A DNA stretch of 45,312 bases from Lingula anatina. Lineage: Eukaryota > Brachiopoda > Lingulata > Lingulida > Lingulidae. The stretch lies in assembly GCF_001039355.2 (NCBI RefSeq), contig NW_019773669.1:8628-53939 (forward strand), written 5' to 3'. The notes under the pieces are model-generated. The model searched no databases. It saw only the letters and a list, made by a program, of their open reading frames with translations, and had not been told where the DNA came from. This document shows, in pieces, positions 35,701-42,174 of this stretch (the stretch's first letter is position 1; each line of letters begins with the position of its first letter). The translations under genes and the position numbers were made by a program.

Positions 35701-38700
35701 TTACCATTACGTTTTTTGTATTTTTTTTTTGCATATTTTGAGAACTCTTGTATATTTTATTAGTACCACCAGTGTGTATGCTGGGGGGTACTCATGGTTT
35801 TAGTCCCGACCCGTTTCATATAGCTCCGCCGGCTCCTGCGGCTCCGCAGTAAGGCGCCGGAAACAAGTCACGGTTACCGCTTCTCCTCCTAGACCGCAAG
35901 GACCTGTGTCCCCATCTCTTGGATTTAGGTCACATATAACCTCAACTTGAACCCCCTGGTTTTTTTGTCTCTGTCGGTGCATTGGCCTGACGCTTGTTGA
36001 AATGCACCCTTGTCAAAAATTTTGGATATTCAAAGCTAAATATCTCCCAAACCGAAGGAATTATGGGAAAATTTTCTATTGATGACTGACCGAAAATCAT
36101 TTGTGGAGCTTTCAAACACGCCCTTGGATTTGACCTTTGAACTTTATTTCAAGGTCAAATGGGCCAAACTTTTCTATAAATTGGGAAATTTTTGCAAAAA
36201 AAATTTATTTCTGCTTTTTTTCAAACTGTGCAGATCTAATCTATAATATTATGGACAGGTGTTACCTTTAGGGTCATCTTTCATCTTTGTGAGTTTGGGG
36301 TCAATTGGTGCATTTTCACGGGAGTAGCAGCCATTAGATGCTGATACTGAAAACTCTCTCTAATTCTGGATCTGTTAATGCTAGAGACCTCTTGTTTTTT
36401 GCATTTTGTAGAGCTTGTCAAGTGCAACACTGAAGGTGGTATCCGTTTTTTTTTGTTTTCAATATGGCTTAGGCATTGCACTATATCAAAAAGTTCAACA
36501 TCTGATATTCAGTGGTGAAAATAAAATGTGAAATACTCCAAAATACTCCAAATAGTACTCCATATGTACTATTGAACTTAAATAGGAAGTCATATACTGG
36601 TAATCTAACTGTGACCTTGAAATTGACCTTTGACCTACTTTTCATGATGAACTGCACTTTGCAAGTTTTCTGATCTTTATATCTCCAAAACTGGCAGAGA
36701 TAAGCCCATAGTTACTGTTGAACTTGAATAGGAAGTCATATTCTGGCAATCTCATTGTGACCTTGAAATTGACCTTTGACCTACCTTTCCCCATGAACTG
36801 AACTTTGCAAATTTTCTGTCCCTTATATCTTGAAAACTGGCAAAGTTGCTATTGACCTTGAATAGAAAGTCACATACTGGCAATCTTACTATGACCTTGA
36901 AATTGACCTTTGACCTACTTTTCATGATGAACTGCACTTTGCAAGTTTTCTGATCTTTATATCTCCAAAACTGGCAGAGATAAGCCCATAGTTACTATTG
37001 AAAATGAATAGGAAGTCATATACTGGCAATCTCATTGTGACCTTGAAATTGACCTTTGACCTACTTTTCACCATGAACGGAACTTTGCAAATTTTTTGTC
37101 CCTTATATCTTGAAAAATGGCAAAGTTACTATTGAACTTGCATAGGAAGTCACATACTGGTAAACTTACTATGACCTTGAAATTGACCTTTGACTTACTC
37201 TTTATGATGAACTGCACTTTCATATCTCCAAAATTGGCAAAGGAACGCCCTTAGTTACTGTTGAACTTGTATAGGAAGTCATATACTGTGACCTTGAAAT
37301 TGACCTTTGACCTACTTTTTGCCCCTCATATCTTCAAAACTAGCAGAGATCTGATCAGTGTTGTCCCTAGGTTTTCTCTTTTGTCAGCATATATGCAACA
37401 CTGATAACTCATTTCAAGGAAAACCAATAGGCCTATTGTCTAGAAAATAACAGGAGTGATCAATGTTAGGAAAATACAAGTCAATTTGAACATCTGCTTG
37501 ATTGGACCATTTTAACATTTTTTTTATTTATTTATTTATTTATTTTTTTTGCATATTTTGAGAACTCTTGTTTATTGCATTTTATGGAGCTTGTCAAGCA
37601 TAAGACTGGTGGTGATGTCCTTTATTTTTTTTGGGGGGGGGTCCATACAAATGTGCTTACTCCAGCTGGTGGTACAATATCTGGAGGCGGTATCGCCTCT
37701 CTGATCCTCTAGTTTTATATAGCTTATCAAGCATAAGACTGGTGGTGGTGTCCCTTTTTTTGTTTTCCATTTGAATGCGCTTACTACAGCTGGTGGTATC
37801 TGGAGGCCGTATCGCCTCTCTGATCCTCTAGTTTAAAATAATCTTTTGAATTTATGATCTGATGTATTTTGATACTTGCAATAGCACTATGTTTTCATGA
37901 AATGTTCTTTTTGTATAGGACATCTAGCGCTGTATTAAGGACATTATGCCAGGGTGAAACAGTAACTCTGGAAGATGGCAGAGTGGTAAGTTTAAAAACT
38001 GTGGCAGTCATTATTGTTTTTTTTTTTTTTTTTTTTACTTTTTTTGTGCAATATTTTCCTGTTGTAAATTTTAATATACATGATACAGACATCACCCATA
38101 TCTGATTTAGCCGTCATCGTCATTGGCAGCATTGGTGTCACAGTGCGCTTTCAGAGATTACAAGATAAGTGGAAACTTACAGAAAATGAGTCACAGGACT
38201 TAGTTCAACTAAAGGTTGAAAACCACATGGGCCTCAATCCCTTTGCTAGATATATTTTCTGAGTATCCATTTTACCTGTATAATCAGTGTAATTTAAAAG
38301 TGACCTAACTGGACACGAGATGGATATTACCTTAATCATGGCTCTGTCCACGGGAAAACTGGTTGGCTTTGCAGGAGTATGCAAGTTGAGGAGATAAGAG
38401 GTATGATAAAAATTTGAGAGGTTCCACACCATGGTAGATGTGCGAACTGGTCGTCATTTCACACGTTTTAAGGCCTTTACTTCAAAATTGTCAGACGTGC
38501 TTACACATGAATATTTTGCTAGACGTCCTTTAGTAGGTACTTATTCTGAATGTCCTTCTAACCTTAGGTATTTAAAATTTGGTGGTGATGATGCTGTTAA
38601 GCATTGTATAATATTGCTTAATTGACAAAAAGCCTTTAACTTCAATACTTTTAACTTAATGTGGCCTTGGATCTGAACTTTGACTTACTTTTCACCATGA

Positions 38701-41700
38701 AATGAACTAAGCAGATTTTTTAGCCCCTACATCTCCAATATTAACAGAGATGCACCCATAATTACTATTGAACTTGAGTAGAAAATCATATATTGGTTAT
38801 CCAAGCATGACCTTCAATTTGATATTTGGCTTACTTTCTGCCATGAAATGCACTTTCAAATCTTCTAGCTCTTCATATTCTTATCTAGTAGAAGTGTACC
38901 CACAGTTACCATTGAACTTTAATGCACTTGACCCTGCTGGTGATACAAAATACTTGGTGGCAGTATCTGTCCTATGATCCTATAGTTAGTACCACCAGCT
39001 AATGCTGGCAGTACCCATAATTTTAGTCGCTTACGGCTCCGGGGGCTGCGCGTTCTGACACCAGATACAAATCACCATTACTTATTGGCCTCCTAGACAG
39101 CACAGATCTGTGTACCCGTCTCTTGGATTTAGGTCACATATAATCCCAACTTGAATCCCAACTTGTTTTTTTTTTTTTTTTTTTTTTTTTTTTGTCTCAG
39201 TCGGTGCATTCGTCTCACTCATTGAAACACACCCTTGTTAAAATTTTTGAAAATTGAAGGCTAATGATCTCCCAAACTGAGGGAATTATGGGATTTGACC
39301 TTTAACCTTTATTTCAAGGTCAAACAGGCCAAAATTTTTTATCAATGGGAATTTTCTGCAAAAACATGTTTGTTTGTGCCAATTTTCAGAAACTACACAA
39401 TCCTAAGCTCTCATATTATAGTAAGGGGTTACAATTAGGGACTCCTTTCATTTTCGTGAGTTTGGGGTCGGTCAGTGCTTTTTCACAAGAGAAGCAGCCA
39501 TTAGATGCCGAAATTGAAAACTCTCTCTGATTACGGAACCATAGGTTCTAGAGACCTCTAGTTTGATGCATTTTTTTTTTTTTTTGCATGTGTGACTTTG
39601 AACTCTCATGGGCCTGAAGCCTTATGCTTTTAATTTCATCAGTATTATCTGTTGTGCATAATTAAAATTTGATGTTGACTTTGCAGTTAAGCATAATGTA
39701 TTATTGCATAACAATTGACAGTATCCTTTTTTTGTACATTTCGCCTTTTGTTTGTACATTTGACAGCTTTGCTGCCTTGTTTTTCTTCTTACATTAATAT
39801 AAGTGTGGAAATTGGACTTTCACACAGAATATAGTATATAAAGAGATTCTTTTAATCCTAATATCTTATTGTACCACCAGCGTAGGCGCTGGCGGTACAC
39901 ATGGTTTTAGCCCCGACCCGTATGTTCCGCCGGCTCCGCCGCCATGTCACCGTTACCGCTTCTCCTCCTAGACTACAAGGGCCTCTGTACCCATCTCTTG
40001 GATTTAGGTCACCTGTAATCTCAACTCGTTCCACGTAAAATTTGGGCTTCATCAGTGCTGGGGTCTAGGTGTGGTGCTCTTTGTAATGCACCCTTGTCCA
40101 AAAATGGCAAAATTAAATGCTAATTATCCACCATACGGAAGGAATTATGGGAAAAATTTCTACACACGGCTGACCAAAAGTCATATGTGGAGATTTCAAA
40201 TATGCTTTTGGATTTGACCTTTGACCTTTATTTCAAGGTCAGACGGGCCAAAATTTTCAAAAAAACGAAAAATTACTTGCGCTGATTTTCAGAAACTACA
40301 CAGACCTAACCAATAATATTATTGGAAAGTGTTACCCTTAGGGTCATCTTTCATCTCCTTGAATTTGGGGTCAATAGGTGCATTACTATTGAACTTGAAT
40401 AGAAATTTATATACTATGATATTGAAATTGACCTTTGACCTACTTTTCACCATGAACTGAACTTTGCAAATTTTCGTTCCCTTTTATCTCTAAAACTGGC
40501 AGAGATAGGTCCATAGTTACTATTGAACTTGAATAAGAAGTCATATACTGGTAATCTAGGTGTGACCTTAAAATTGACCTTTGACCTACTTTTCACCATG
40601 AACTGAACTTTGCAAATTTTCGTTCCCTTTTATCTCCAAAACTGGCAGAGATAGGTCCATAGTTACTATTGAACTAGAGTAGGAAGTCATATACTGGCAA
40701 TTTACTGTGACCTTAAAATTGACTGTTGACCTACTTTTTATCATGAACTGAACTTTGCAAATTTTCGTTCCCTTTTATCTCCAAAACTGGCAGAGATAGG
40801 TCCATAGTTACTATTGAACTTGAATAGGAAGTAATACACTGGCAATCTGTGACCTTGAAATTGACTTTTGACCTACTTTTTATGATGAAGTGCTTTTTGC
40901 ATCTTTTCTGGCCTTTAAATCTGCAAAATTGCCAAAGAAATGCCCATGGTTACTATTGAACTTGAATAGAAATTCATATACTATGATATTGAAATTGACC
41001 TTTGACCTACTTTTCACCATGAACTGAGCTTTGCATATTTTCTTGCCTCTCATATCTTCAAAACTAGCAGAGATGTGCCCGTTGTTGCCCTTAGGTTTTC
41101 TCTTTTGTCAGCATATATGCACCACTGACAACACATTTCAAAGAAAACCAATAGGCCTTTTGTCTAGAGAATCACAGGAGTGATCATTGGTAGGAAAATG
41201 CAAGACAATTTGAAAATCTGCTTGATTGTACCATTTTCAGTTATATTTTTTTGCATATTTTGAGAACTCTTGTTGATTGCATTTTTTAGAGCTTGTCAAG
41301 CACAAGACTGGTGATGGTGTCCCTTTTTGGAGGGGTGGGTTCCATACGAATGCGCTTACTCCAGCTGGTGGTACAATTTCCGGAGGCGGTATCGCCTCTC
41401 TGATCCTCTTGTTATGGAATGATGTGATGGGTATCAGCCAGTATCTTTTAATGTATTTCAGATATGCCCTGATGATATTCTCAAAAAAGCTGTCATATGG
41501 AGACCAATTATAGGTAAAAACAATTGTTTTTCTTTCTCTTAATTATATAATTATTAGTATTATTATTATTAAATTTACAACACTTCAAGCCATGGTGAGA
41601 AGTGAATGGTAAAAAGACATATTTACCACCGATCATGGATGGCACAACACCACTTTAATCATATGTGCCATATTCTTGATCAGTTAGTGATCATTGCGTG

Positions 41701-42085
41701 TGTGTGTGTGTGTGTTCATTTCAGAATGGATTCTTGTGAGATTCATAAATTTCATATAATTATATATTAATATATTTAGAAGTTTTATTGTCTTTCATAT
41801 TGTCTTACAATAGCATAGTGTTAAGTCCTTTTCAATAATAGTATTTTTTTCTTGAATTTAGTAATTGATTGTCCAACAGAAGGATTTTTGGAATCTTTGC
41901 TGAAAAACCAAGAGTTTCATCAGTATCAGAATGGAGGGAATCCAGAAAACACTGCAGAACTCATAATTCATTTCACACCTATGCAGATTTTTAGAGACCC
42001 ACGGTACCAGGAATGGATTCAAAGGTACAACTTCATAATATCGGCAAACCTTATTTAAAGTATGTAATATTTTCTTTCAATCACA

Positions 42086-42174
<89 letters not shown>

